A stretch of DNA of 64,000 nucleotides from Erigeron canadensis (GCF_010389155.1 NC_057764.1:42726275-42790274); one strand, 5' to 3'; shown: positions 35,019-46,580, numbered from the stretch's first letter. A program made the numbers and translations. Notes: generated by a model not told the origin, from the sequence alone.

Positions 35019-35233
35019 TTTTTTCGAACATTCAATCGGTACGCAAAATCAGAGAAACTTCACCGTATAATGGTGAAGCCTTGTACGTACCCTAGACAAC
35101 GAGATATTGATTATAGGCCGTTACAAATATTCGGAGAAAAAAACCCCAAGACTTGTCATCCCTAAGGATCGAACTCAAGACCTTGAGTAAAACCTGAGAG
35201 TGTTTCCAACCAATTGAACTAGTCATCATTGGC
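35019..35233 (-). mobile_element. tRNA-derived SINE, minus strand
   Basis: On the minus strand box A reads TAGTTCAATTGGTTGG and box B reads GAGTTCGATCC, about 45 nt apart. The element ends with an A-rich tail (GTTCGAAAAAAA). A perfect 9-bp target duplication TCCCTAACT lies at 35010-35018 and 35234-35242. About 215 bp. Confidence 0.85.
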
Positions 35234-36223
35234 TCCCTAACTCTTGCTATAACTTAGGATTTACAAGATTTTCTTTTCATTTAATGTATTCTTCTAGAAT
35301 ATTATAAAGAGAATGGTTTAAGACCCCTGTGAAAGATAATTAATTTTGTTGAACAATTAATTGTTTTTTACATGCTCTAAAAAGATAGCTTTAAACTTAT
35401 TAAAATAGCTTAAAACTATTTATACTCAATATAAGCGTATATATTGTTATTATTCGAGTACTTACCACTTAAGGAAGGGAGTCAAAAATCATCAAACCTC
35501 ACAATAATATATACGTTATTTTTGCATGATAAAAAACCAAATAACATATAAATAATGTTTTATTAAATGTGAAAAAGAAACCATGATCGTAAGCAATCAT
35601 CTCATATGTCCTCCTCTAATGTTCTGTCTTCGATTTGTACCAACAAAAGAACAACCAACATGTCGATTATTACTTTCTTATAGACCATGAAACTCCATGT
35701 TAAGCTTGTTAAATGCATTAATCCCGTTATTTATCTGTTTTACAGTCCAATTACATCTATAGTACTTATAATGTTTTTGTGTCTTTTCATATACCATAAC
35801 TCATTAACATAAATACATGCCAAGTATTCATGATGTTGTTAAATATAACTTTTGAGTTTTGAGAATATCAAATGATTATTGATTGTTTAAGAGTCTAAGA
35901 TTATAACCAACATCAAATTGAAGGTTTAGATTATTAAGAAGAGTGATGAATGTAGTTTTAGCATTGATGCAAGAACTCAATCTTTATATTATATATAGAG
36001 AGAGAGAGATATAGATTATAGATAAATTCATAAATTCAAATTATTAAAAAGAGTGACGAATGTACTTTTAGCATTGATGCAAGAAGTCAAAATTTTTTTT
36101 TTTATCGTAAACTGCTTCGGCAAATGTGATCAAATGGTTCAAGTTGACGACCACATCAGCAAGTTCTTCCATAGCAACTTCAATCTTGTCGATCTTACAC
36201 TGCAAATAAGTAAAGTATTAATA

Positions 36224-36424
36224 CTAAAGATTAGTACAATGCCCGGTTTGTATATAGTCGATTTGTTCTCCACACCATTTCCTCTTCGCCTTTAGTTTTC
36301 GACCAATTGCAACAAGTTCTTCTTTGAACATTCGGTGGTCGAGGATATCAACCATGATATTGTCATTCACTTGATCGACAGTCATTGGTGGTTTTCGGTT
36401 AGGGGCATTTGATGAAGAAGTCAT
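36224..36424 (-). CDS. Small protein of unknown function (paralogue A), possibly fragmentary
   Basis: 66-residue frame starting MTSSSNAPNRKPP, with the block MTVDQVNDNIMVDILDHR, then KEELVAIGRKLKAKRKWCGEQI. This is alignable with the plus-strand neighbour at 36721-37175 (shared pattern I-M-x-D-I, E-L, K-R-x-x-C-x-x-Q). I do not recognise the family. Downstream on the same strand, after a TTATTTGCAG acceptor-like site at about 36200, an open stretch begins CKIDKIEVAMEEL and could be a further exon or a decayed remainder; I found no donor that joins it in frame. Confidence 0.45.
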   Translation of the reverse strand: MTSSSNAPNRKPPMTVDQVNDNIMVDILDHRMFKEELVAIGRKLKAKRKWCGEQIDYIQTGHCTNL

Positions 36425-36720
36425 TTCAGATATATAGAAGTTTGAGTTTTGATCTGAAGTCTTTTATAAGGTCTCAGTATTTATAAGTAGACTACAAAGA
36501 CGTTTCTTCAACGTTCAAAATTCAAAATATTTACACCATTAGTCCCTCTAACGTTTGAATTTAAAATATTTACACTTTCAGTCCCTCAAACGGCCAAAAA
36601 TTCAAAAACAGAACAGTTACCTGGATTGTCACTTTATAAATAGAAACCTAGAGCACAATTTAGATTCATCACAATTCTAAATTTCATTCTTTTACAAACT
36701 CACACACTCTTTCTAACCAA

Positions 36721-37175
36721 ATGGCGTCCTCATCATAAAAAAAAATGTTCACCGACCTCGTCTGACCGAAGATGAGATGAAAACACGAATCATGACCGAT
36801 ATCAAAGAGGACACCCTTCTTCAAACTGAACTCTCTGGGGTCCTGGGTTATCTACGGAAGAAAAGACGACAATGCGAGCAACAGGTTGCTATTATAGAAG
36901 CACTAGGTCGCAAGGTCTCGAAACACGGAGAGACATATTCGTTGTTTTTGCAGGATGAGAGCATGAGGGTCAAGAGGGTGGTCGATGATGTTTTTAAGGT
37001 TGGTCACACGTTGGGTGACCAATGCACTTGGGCCGAATCGTACCACGACAATTGCGGAGGAGACGAAACAACAGATGAAGTCAAATGTCCGCAACACGAC
37101 AAGTGGTGGCCCAATGAACGTGCTTACTGTGGATTAGGAAAAATGTCAATAAAAGATGATGACGATGAAGAGTAG
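36721..37175 (+). pseudogene. Small protein of unknown function (paralogue B), with 5' frameshift
   Basis: An ATG in good context (AACCAAATGGCG) at 36721 reads only five codons before TAA in the A run at 36736-36745. The following homologous reading frame, open through to 37175, is shifted relative to that ATG. It contains RPRLTEDEM, RIMTDIKED, RKKRRQCEQQ, GDQCTWAESYHDNCGGDE and ends in an acidic DDDDEE tail. The first in-frame ATG is 36777, giving 132 residues that lack the conserved N-terminal part. Either a recent pseudogene, a translation start at 36777, or a base-calling error in the A run. It pairs head-to-head with the copy at 36224-36424. Function unknown. Confidence 0.5.
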
Positions 37176-37642
37176 TTTTGTTTTTTTTTTTTAATGTTAT
37201 GCATTGTGTGTTTCTATTACGTCCGTGTGTGTTTTTACTTTTAAAATGTAATATGTTTTAAGTGTTATGTAATGTATTTTGTTATTAATAAAAGATATAA
37301 ATTAAAAAAAGGTTAGTTATGTAAAGTTTATAATGTTAAGGATAAATTATTAAAATGTGAAGAAAATGTTGGGAGTTTCAGTTGCCATTAAAAAAAGGTT
37401 AAAAAATTGTTGAAAAGTTGAAATAAGGTGGAGTGATTTGATTAGATAGTTGAAGAGAAATTAAAATGTTCAACCTTTTGGCTCCCTTCGCCCTTAGAAA
37501 AAAAAAAACTCAATTTAAACAAAACCAGTGTATATCAATGAATAAACATCAAAACCAAAACTAATTAACACAACAAGCCGTTACCATATATATAATATAA
37601 TATAATTATATATACGAGTATAATACTAGTTGATAAACATGA

Positions 37643-38437
37643 CTAAAAATTAAGATCAAATTTATGATGAGTCGAAGACGAAGCCTCCTTTGACGTGTTT
37701 CGTGATTGGTATGGCGTCGGTCTTACGGTTGCCCTGTCCTTTCTCCTTGCCAAAAACTTGTGAAGTGACGCTCTTCTAGCTATCGGCAAATCCAGTCCTT
37801 CTTCTAGTCTTGGAATAGTATTTAGCTGATCGGGCGATCCAAAAATGTCGCATGACGTTGAATAATTTGAAGGTGAAGTTGATTGGTTTTGAATTCGATT
37901 TTTACTAGAAATAATAGAACCACCAGAAGTCGCTAGCAACATTACATCTCTCGCTTTATCATCCGAAATATCATCAAACACTAATACTTGTCCCCCATAG
38001 AAAATAGTCATCGGTGCGGTCTTAGTCCCCGATTCATTGTTGTCGCTACTTTTATTTGTTAAACCGTCGACGACTCTTTCAAACAAGGAATCTGAGCTAA
38101 CATATTGAGGAAGAGGATTTAATGTTTTCTCGGTTTTCGTCGATGTCTGGACCGGACTAATTTCCATGTTACTTAACAAATCAACAGTAGTCTCCCGTTT
38201 TTCTGAAATAAAATTAATGAATAAATAATTTAAAAAACACCATTCGTAATTACCATACAAATTAATATAAGTGAATATTAGTAAGATGATAATACCTATA
38301 GCATCAAAATTTGGATTGAGTCCAAGATCTATAAGGCTGCCTTTCTCTTTCAGAAACATGCCTAACCGATTGCAAGTCCTTGCAAAACTCGATTTCTCGT
38401 TAGCGTTAACAGAAGAATACATTTTAGCTCTTGACAT
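37643..38437 (-). CDS. JAZ: Jasmonate ZIM-domain repressor (JAZ/TIFY)
   Basis: Transcriptional repressor of MYC2-type factors, degraded through COI1 when jasmonoyl-isoleucine is present; nuclear. Two exons: 38296-38437 and 37643-38202, 702 nt, 233 residues. The N-terminus FARTCNRLGMFLKEKGSLID followed by LGLN matches the JAZ1/2/5/6-type N-terminal MYC-contact region. The ZIM domain has TIFYGGQVLVF at about residue 118. The Jas region has the degron LPIARRASLHKFLARRKDR, then TPYQ; both the LPIARR part and the RK core are intact, so hormone-dependent turnover is expected. Oddities: one extra residue between the last core Arg and PY compared with the usual spacing, and no intron inside the Jas motif although many JAZ genes have one. 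Closest remembered relatives: JAZ5/JAZ6. Confidence 0.93.
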   Translation of the reverse strand: MSRAKMYSSVNANEKSSFARTCNRLGMFLKEKGSLIDLGLNPNFDAIGIIILLIFTYINLYGNYEWCFLNYLFINFISEKRETTVDLLSNMEISPVQTSTKTEKTLNPLPQYVSSDSLFERVVDGLTNKSSDNNESGTKTAPMTIFYGGQVLVFDDISDDKARDVMLLATSGGSIISSKNRIQNQSTSPSNYSTSCDIFGSPDQLNTIPRLEEGLDLPIARRASLHKFLARRKDRATVRPTPYQSRNTSKEASSSTHHKFDLNF

Positions 38438-38838
38438 ATATATATATTGGTAGATAATATTAATTGATGGAAATAAAATAAAAACAAAATCTCCAGTATT
38501 GATAGGGAGAAATGGAAGTGAAGAAAGATTGGGTTTTGCAAGTTTTTTATATTATATGAAAAGAAGATATGGATGTGATCTGTTAACGATCGATTACTGT
38601 ATCGTAGTGGTGACAGAGACATATACATCCATTTGCGTAGAAATTTAAAGAGATATATACATATATATATCACGTGTTAATTGTGTTTATGAAGAAAACT
38701 AGAGAAAAGTGTGCAGAGGGTAAACGGTGTACAACATTTCCAAGTGGACATCACGAGTTTCACTTGCCGTATAATTACATTTCAAATGGGAGCGCTTTTC
38801 TTTCACGGATATATATTATTGATACATACAAAGATATA

Positions 38839-39347
38839 TCTATACTCCCTTATAAAATATATTGAACATTTATTTTTGGAAATTAAACATTTTTTTCAGT
38901 ATTTCCATAATACCCCTTACACCCTTACTTATACATAAAACTCTTATATACTCTCTTTTCCCCGTTCTTTTTAATCATTATACGCTCTTATCAACCTTCT
39001 ATCATCCTCCGCACCGCCCTATTTCTCCACCGTCTCCTTTTTATGTTGCCCTCGCCTTCTAGACGCCACAACGCGCGGGCACTATGCTCGTTCCCTTATA
39101 AAACATATTGAACATCTATTTTAGGAAATTAAGCATTTTTTTCAGTATTCCCATAATACCCCTTACACCCTAGCTTACTTAAACATAAAATTCTTATATA
39201 CTCTCTTTTCCCCATTCTTTCTAATCATTACACGCTCTTATCAACCTTCTATCACCCTCCGCGCCGCCCTATTTCTCCACCGTCTCCCTTTTATGTTGTC
39301 CTCGCCTTCTAACCGCCGCAACACGCGGACAATATGCTCATAATCTC
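38839..39347 (+). mobile_element. Tandem pair of ~246-bp Helitron-like units
   Basis: Two copies in direct tandem, start to start about 246 bp apart (about 38846 and 39092). Both carry CCCTTATAAAA(C/T)ATATTG near the left, a CTCCACCGTCTCC stretch, and end in a GC-rich hairpin-like CAACGCGCGGGC or CAACACGCGGAC followed by TATGCTC(G/A)T. The first starts TCTATACTCCCTTATAAAA, Helitron-like. The terminal CTCGT/CTCAT differs from canonical CTAGT. Confidence 0.55.
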
Positions 39348-41221
39348 CTTAAACTATCTTTATCTAATTTTCTCTTTTACATTCTCAAGCTTAAGTTCAT
39401 TATTAATCTAAAATAAAAATGTAGCATAAAGTACATGCGTTTGTTTTTATTAAATCAATATGTTGCGTAAAACAAGCCTCAATTGTTACTTTGATTAGTA
39501 GGTTTGATGTACCTTAGCGTTGATATTTGTTATATAAAAAAAGCTAATATTTTGGTTGCTATTTTTTATTATTATTATTTTTTTTTTCTTTTCCAAATGA
39601 ACATCTATTTATCATTGGAGATGATCACATTTTGAATTTATGAAAGCAAATATGACTCTTCACAGTTATATGTTGTCATCTCTAGTAGTTTAGGGGTGGC
39701 GGAAAAAACCTAGAAAAATAAAACAAATTAAAAATAGTCATACCGGTCAATATTTTCGGTAATACCGATAAAACCAAAAAAATTTCCACACCAGTATGAC
39801 TAAAATACCAGTTTTTAAAATATTGGCTTAAAACGGAATTCACCCTTCAAAAGAAAAAAAAAATAATAATAACTAAACATTAGGTACCATTTAAGTAATT
39901 AAGAAAAACATTAGGTATGAAATCAGCAATATCGTGCAAACGTTAGGTACCATTTAAGTAATTAAGAAACGCGATATTACATCTTTACCCCTCACGTGCA
40001 AGTTACGTGAGAGGGTTTTTAACGGCCACGTGACGGCGTTAGCCTTCAGTATGGTCCGAGTAGAAATTTACATACGTCGGGTATGATCAGCGTAATTTTG
40101 AAAAGAAAGGTATGAAACCAATAATATGACGCAAACATTAGATATCATTTCAGTAATTAACTCTAAATCATAACTATTTCAATTCAATATGGTGTACTTT
40201 CTTACACTATAATATATCAGCTGTCAATTTGGTATTTATGATAGGAAAATAATTAATCCTGCTACTCAAATAGTTTAATATATTGTAGTAAGTAGTAACA
40301 CAAATTTGATGCTTTTCTTGAAGCCTTCTAACCATCCCCATTGGGGATGAAGTTGCTTTGTTCGGTCGTTTGATAATCGGGTGACCCCACCAAAATTCTT
40401 ACCATATTTCACGACTTGTTTACTCCACCGACTGCTAGTTAGTTTACTTTATTCAATATTTTAACATTAATGGCTTTGTTTGCTTAGCCAACTTGGTTAT
40501 TTTATTTAATATTTTAATGGTTTGAGAGTATATAGTGGGTTTGTAAAATTAAATATATTTAATAAAAAATAAATTTTGGTTGAGTTATTAATGGTAATAT
40601 GAAAATTGGTTTTAGTTAGGTTGAATATATATAAGAAAAAAAACTTAAAATTTTTAATGAATAGCATCGTTAGGTTAGATTGAGTTATGAAGGAGGATGA
40701 TCTAAATTAAACAATGTTTATTTTATTATTTATCTAAAGGATTTGCTTGAAATAAACGTGACTTTCCATGTGCAATAAGTGCAGAAAGAATATAATAATA
40801 AAAAGATATTATTGTTATTTTGTTTTAGTTTAAACTAAAAATATTATTAATATTATATTCGTTGATATTTTCCTTTCAAGCAGATAACGAATGAGATGGT
40901 CATTTTGATTTTTGGTGGCGTATCATAAACTTTTTGTGTCTCACACTCTCACTGCATTTCCACGTGAAACAGAGACTCCGACATGCCGCACATACATTTT
41001 AATGTGGAACTCACAATGAGAGTGGTCTTAACGTCAATAAAGTAATTGTTTGAACCTCAATCTTCAAAAATTATAAAAGCCTTAAACTTACGCATATGTG
41101 GGACTGTGGGAGGATCACATACACGAGTTTTTTTTTTTAATAGCAATAAAAAGTCGTATATCAATATAGCTAATTGCCTAATTAGCTGAAAAGAGCGGAT
41201 AAATGACTATATTAAAATAAG

Positions 41222-41259
41222 TGTTGGAAATAACAGTATAATAACAATATGTAATTTCT

Positions 41260-41290
<31 letters not shown>

Positions 41291-42104
41291 TACAATACGA
41301 TTAAATAATGATAAAGGAATTAAACAAGAACAAAATGGAGGAACTAAATAAAAGAGGCAATTTGAAAGCTTCCTGAAAGACGAACGGAGCACAGGGATGG
41401 TTGCTGTTTCGTGACCGAAATTGCAGAGAATGTGTGTGTGGTATGAACGAAATGTATTGTTGTTGTTGTATCTTTCAAGTCCCTGATAGGACCTTATATA
41501 CACAAAATTGTAACTCAAAATAATTAACTAGCACTAATGGTGAGTTAATTATTTATCAGTTTCATGAGTTACAAAACTGATACTTATGACATCAGTTTCA
41601 GGAGTTTCAAAAGCTTCTTCTAGATCATTCTTGAACGGGTCAAAAACCGGGTCGGGTTTATCTCGGGTCGCAGCAAAAAGGAGCCCCGCACGGGCCCCAG
41701 TTTTTCGAGCTGCATTCGTGTCCGCAGGTCGCGCGTACACGCATTGGTTCAGAGAATTTTGACCCAGAAACCCGTTTTCTGCACCCCCCCTGCGCGGGTA
41801 GGAGCCAGAGTAAAACACAACACAAGATCTTGACATAGCTTAGAAACCTCCACTTATAAACTAGTAAAAGTTTATATCCCACACCAATGTGGGACAAAGC
41901 TTTTCCAACTCCAACTTATGCACCAAACACACAACTTTGAGACTTGATATCTCATTCACCTTTAACCCAATTTGGACGCATCTTAGTTTGTTACGTAGCC
42001 TTGGCCAGAGACTACAAAACCCACTAAACGGTTCGCAATATATGTCACACGACTATATATTTATTGATGTCCAAAGTGGTGGAAAAATGCACTTTTTCCC
42101 AACA
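41222..42104 (-). mobile_element. Solo LTR with 5-bp target duplication
   Basis: 883 bp, starting TGTTGG and ending CCAACA, flanked by perfect ATAAG copies at 41217-41221 and 42105-42109. No internal gag or pol region remains, so this is the product of LTR-LTR recombination. A TATA-like GTGTATATAAGG on the minus strand (about 41491-41502) suggests minus orientation. It contains a TA microsatellite at about 41264-41290 and a palindromic TCCCACACCAATGTGGGA. Confidence 0.85.
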
Positions 42105-43084
42105 ATAAGAATATTGTTTATCCACACTAACCAAGTGATTATTGACCATTTTTCAATTTTGTATCTTGTGAAGAACTGAAGATATTTCATTATTACGAAA
42201 CTTTCAAATAGACCTGATTTACAATGGTCTCCACAATAGCTCTTTAATTAGGCTCTGGAAATTTCTTTGCTCTCAATCTTGACAGAATAAGAAATGTAAT
42301 TGACCAAATATCAAACAATTTTGAACTTGAAGCCCGAACTTTAACAATGATCATGCAATGAAAGGCAATAACAAAGTACACGATTCAATGTATTCACGTC
42401 ATTAAAGTACGGTGGATTAAGAATGAAGGGGAAATCGACACTCGTATATGACAAATTCCAACTCATTACGAATCGAGCTAGCAACAATTTCACTCATGTA
42501 TATTAACTTTTTTAAGTACCAAAGCATTCCATGGAGTAGTAAAGTTCCTACCTGATAGAGTGACGTGGTCAATAATGGTGGAGCCACATAATCCCAGAAG
42601 GACCAAGGCCCATTCTATAATGGCATAAAAACTTTGAGATGTAGTTAAAAAAAATAATAATCACATTTATGGGCATATATATATATATATATATTTATTT
42701 TTGTATAAGGTTTTAGGGTAGTTGGGTAATTTTAATGTATAGGGTTGGGATTTTTTAAAAAAGCTTCATCCATGAGCCTTTCTTTAATAAGCCCAGCCTT
42801 TGGGGCTTTTTTTTTGAAAATAAATAGCCAGTCTCAGTCTCAAGTTTTAGCCCTTAATTTCAACCCCAATCCTAAATTTCAGCTACTTTTGCAAAATATA
42901 TATATAATGAATTATGTGGAATTTATCATTGAAATTAGAGTACTCTTGAAATTATGATAGCCCACAAAGTAGTTAAAATTATTATATGTCGTTATCGTAA
43001 TATAGATAATATTACTAGCAACAACTCTAGTATTATCGTTAAGTTGTATAAAAAAGTTGTATTTATTATATAAAAAAAAGGGTT

Positions 43085-43247
43085 TTGTTAGTTACAGCCC
43101 TTCGGGTTGTCAATAAAAACTAATTGGGTGCATTAAAATTTGTACCTTGCTGTTAGAAAAATCAAGGGGCGGTTTTTAATATATAATGTACAAGTTTTTA
43201 AACATGTAATATGTTGTTAGTAACAGCCCTTAGGGCTGTCATTATCA
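43085..43247. repeat. Direct repeat with palindromic core
   Basis: TTGTTAGTTACAGCCCTTCG (43085) and TTGTTAGTAACAGCCCTTAG (about 43213) head two direct copies about 128 bp apart; each has a near-perfect palindrome (ACAGCCCTTAGGGCTGT). Probably the two ends of a small element related to the foldback at 18580. A tandem pair of TATGTATATATAGAAACTA words follows at 43281-43349. Confidence 0.55.
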
Positions 43248-43645
43248 TTTTCCTAAAAAAAATTATGATAAAATAAAAAATATGTATATATAGAAACTAT
43301 TTAAAATCTAGTTAGACCATAATATTTTCTTATGTATATATAGAAACTAATTAGATTCTAGTTGAGTCGATGAAATTTGGTCATCTCCAAGGTCAATATA
43401 CAAATATTTCCCAAATTTATAGGCTCTTCTAATACAAACTAAACGAACATAACCGTTCATCATTGATTTGGTCAAAGACGCATATATGGCTTTTTTCATT
43501 CTAGGCCACTCTTGCATTTTTCTAAACTTTACCTACATCAGAATCACAAAAAGACCAAAAATTCAGCTCAAACTTTCAATCCCCAAATGGAAAAAAACAT
43601 CACAATTCTTTCCTTTTTCGTTTTTTCTTTCCCTTGGCTAAGTAA

Positions 43646-45946
43646 ATGGCCATTTCTTTTAAACTATTATATTTCTTGTATATTTTGTTAATCATGATTC
43701 CATGGGTGGTTAAGGCTTACATGACTGATTCAGATGCTTTGCTTAGAATCAAACAATCTTTGAATAATCCTGAGCCTCTTGATTCTTGGAAAGCCGGAAC
43801 AATTCCTTGCGACGAGGTGCTTACATGGGTCGGTCTTGTTTGTAACAACGGGCTGGTCACTAATCTTCATCTTAAATCAATGAGTCTTTCTGGTAATCTA
43901 GACATAAATGCCCTGTCACAAATGCCAGCATTGAGAATCCTAGCACTTGAAAACAATTCTTTCTCTGGCCCAATTCCTGAATTCAATAAACTTGGATCAT
44001 TAAAAGGTCTTCACCTTTCAATGAATCAATATTCTGGTGAAATCCCTTACGATTTCTTCAATTCAATGACAGCTTTGAAGAAAATTTGGTTTGATGGTAA
44101 CAAATTCACTGGCAATATCCCGTCTTCAATTGGAGAATTACCAAATCTTGTGGAATTGCATCTTGAAGACAATCAGTTTTCTGGTACAATTCCAGCAATA
44201 GGCCAAAGAAGTTTAAATTCGGTCAACCTTTCGTATAATAACTTAACAGGTGAAGTCCCACCAGGCTTGGCTAAATTTGATGCAACCTCTTTTGAAGGAA
44301 ATCCCGGGCTTTGTGGAGCAAGATTTGGTAGAATGTGTGACAAAACACCTCCCAAAAGTCCTACTAATAAACCAATTGAAAATAAGTCTAATAAAAAGTC
44401 ATTAAGGATAGAATATGTACTAATGGTTGTGACATTATTAATTCTTGTGTTAATGCTTGTTGGGATCTTTATTCTGATGAGGAGGAAAAAAGATAATTCT
44501 GAGACAATTGGAATCATGGAGAAAGATAACCTTGAAGGATCGGTTGGTTTAACTATATGTAATATAAGCAAACCAGAAGCTATTCCGGGCCAAAATGGTT
44601 TTGATACGGGCCAGAAGGCACTGATGACCAAAAAGAAAGGGGTGAGTGTTGATCTAATGCTATTAAACGATACCAAAGGAGTGTTCAGATTATCTGATGT
44701 GATGAAAGCCGCTGCAGAAGTGTTGGGAAATGGAATGCTTGGCTCATCCTATAAGGCCAAAATGACAAATGGGATGGTTGTTGTGGTCAAGAGGTTAAAA
44801 GAAATGAATCTAGTTGATAAAAATGGGTTTGAAGTTGAGATGATGAGGCTTGGAAGACTAAACCACCCACATATATTGACACCACTCGCATGCCACTATC
44901 GCAAAGAGGAAAAACTCTTGATTTACGAGTACTTTCCAGCAGGAAGCCTACTTTACTTGTTACATGGTAAGCGTTAGATTTGTCACGGTTTGTGTGTTTG
45001 GTGGTGCGTTTTGAAAGTGATCATGTAATGTGAAACACTAAGAATAATCAAATAATGATCATATGTGTTTTCTCTTTGGTCAAAATTTGTGAACGGATTA
45101 TCAATGAATAAAAAAGCAATAATCAGATAATCACTTTAAAACGCAGTGTCAAATGAATTACAAATTATGGATGATTATGATGATTGGTTTCATATTTTAG
45201 GTGACCGAGGAAAGAGACACGCCGAGCTCAAATGGTATGCACGTTTGAAAATCATTAAAGGGGTTGCACTAGGACTAGGATATCTTCACAAAGAACTCGC
45301 CAGTCTAGATTTACCTCATGGAAATCTCAAATCGAGCAATGTCCTTCTAAGTGCTAACTACCATCCTCTAGTTGTAGATTTTGGTCTACATCATATGATC
45401 AACCCAAATCATGTTGCAAATGCGTTAGCAGCCTATAGAGCTCCGGAAGTACTCAAAATGCGTCAAGTATCACCTAAATGCGACGTTTATTGTCTAGGAA
45501 TTATAATTTTAGAAGTCCTAACAGGAAAGTTCCCCTCACAGTATGTTAACAACGGCCAAGGTGGTACAGATCTTGTACAATGGGTAAAATCCGCTATGCA
45601 GGAATCTAGAGAAGTTGAGTTGTTAGATCCCGAGATCACTGGATCAAGTAAATACATTGGTGAAATGAGAAAACTTCTACATATTGGTGCAAGTTGTACA
45701 GATAGTGATCCCCAATCTAGATTAGATATTAGTGAGGTAATTAGTAGTATAGAGAATATTCAAGGTGGGGATGACAACACGATTCAAATGTTTTCATCTT
45801 TTGGGGATGGATATGACGATGCAGCAAGTACACTAACCGGAGTAACAGATTCGTCGTATATCTCAATGGCAGCTGATCAGTCTAGAACGAACAACAATGA
45901 ATCAACGCAACAGAATAACGATAATATTGGTCTTCGTGTATCGTAA
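43646..45946 (+). CDS. LRR receptor-like kinase, pollen-receptor (PRK/LRR-III) type
   Basis: Single-pass plasma-membrane receptor. Two exons, 43646-44966 and 45201-45946, 2067 nt, 688 residues. Signal peptide in the first ~24 residues; the LRR N-cap has SLNNPEPLDSWKAG and CDEVLTWVGLVC; about five LRRs follow (LENNSFSGPIPEF, LEDNQFSGTIPA and others); then GNPGLCG. The membrane segment is at about 256-278. The kinase domain starts near residue 346 with P-loop GNGMLGSSYKA, VAIK-type lysine in VVVVKRLK and helix-C Glu in FEVEMMRL. The catalytic loop is HGNLKSSNVLL, not HRD-LK--N, so the usual catalytic Asp is Asn, while DFG is kept (VVDFGL). It resembles plant LRR-III pseudokinases and remembered AT1G72460. 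Ligand unknown. The intron is mostly a MITE. Confidence 0.92.
44993..45153. mobile_element. MITE, GTGTTTGG family, copy 3, in receptor-kinase intron
   Basis: GTGTTTGGTGGTGCGTTTTG at the left mirrors CACTTTAAAACGCAGTGTCAAA at the right in diverged form. AATCAGATAATCACTTTA is shared with copies 1 and 2. It takes up about 160 of the 234 bp of the only intron. The most diverged of the three. Confidence 0.6.
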
Positions 45947-46580
45947 TTATAGTTAATTTTGATCATTTTTGCTTGTATGTGGTAGATGTGTAGGTGTGTT
46001 TAGTGAATGTATGACCTTGAATAGCTTCCAAGCTAGGATGGTAGGTTGATTCCAGGTACGAAAGGCCTTTGCGTTATTTGACTATAGAACGTAGATTGAG
46101 TTTTGTAAGTTTTAAGTTACAAAAGTGAAATTAGTAGGACAGAATGAGACAATCTGAAAATGAGCCTTATTGGCCCAACTAAGAGGCTACATAGTTGATT
46201 GTTGAATTAATTAGCCTGAAGCATATGATCCAGGCCCATCATTATTGGCCCGTTAACATTAATGCCCTTCATTTTTTACTTTAGGAATCCTACACCCCTT
46301 CAAACTTCCAAAAGCCAAAAAATGTGTTTCGAATGAAAAAACTATCTATTACTCTAATAAAAAAAAGTAGTTAAACAAGCATTATAAGCCATTCTTTTTA
46401 ACTTAAAGCTCTTTTTAAAAATTGACACATAAGATCTATCCTATGTGTAATTTTGATATTTTTTTACAATTATATATATAAACCCAATAAAAATAAAAAC
46501 GTATACAAAATTAATAAGAGAAATCAAGTACTAAAAATGAAGAAATAAATCCCTTTCATAAAAGTGTGACTACGTTATTT

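Larger units (their letters stand above)
28519..36223. other. Gene-free, repeat-rich region
   Basis: About 7.7 kb without a supported gene. It holds the UBP1 promoter, a MITE copy at 30450, two SINEs (31477 and 35019), one complete Helitron (33641-34454), two further Helitron-type ends, a GGTGG minisatellite, and two strong foldback elements (32196 and 32547). The rest is AT-rich sequence with nothing I can name. A short direct duplication containing TTTTAGCATTGATGCAAGAA lies near 35956 and 36065. Confidence 0.65.
38438..43645. other. Spacer between JAZ and receptor-kinase genes
   Basis: Contains the JAZ promoter, a tandem pair of Helitron-like units at 38839-39347, three copies of a CATTAGGTACCATTTAAGTAA-type word around 39880-40155 (not otherwise classified), a solo LTR at 41222-42104, TA microsatellites near 41265 and 42676, and a direct repeat at 43085-43247. 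No gene is supported; the longer frames here lie in the LTR. Confidence 0.6.

Noticed and set aside
41549..41897. Minus-strand frames of 95 and 79 residues
   Set aside because: They lie entirely in the solo LTR and show no domain.
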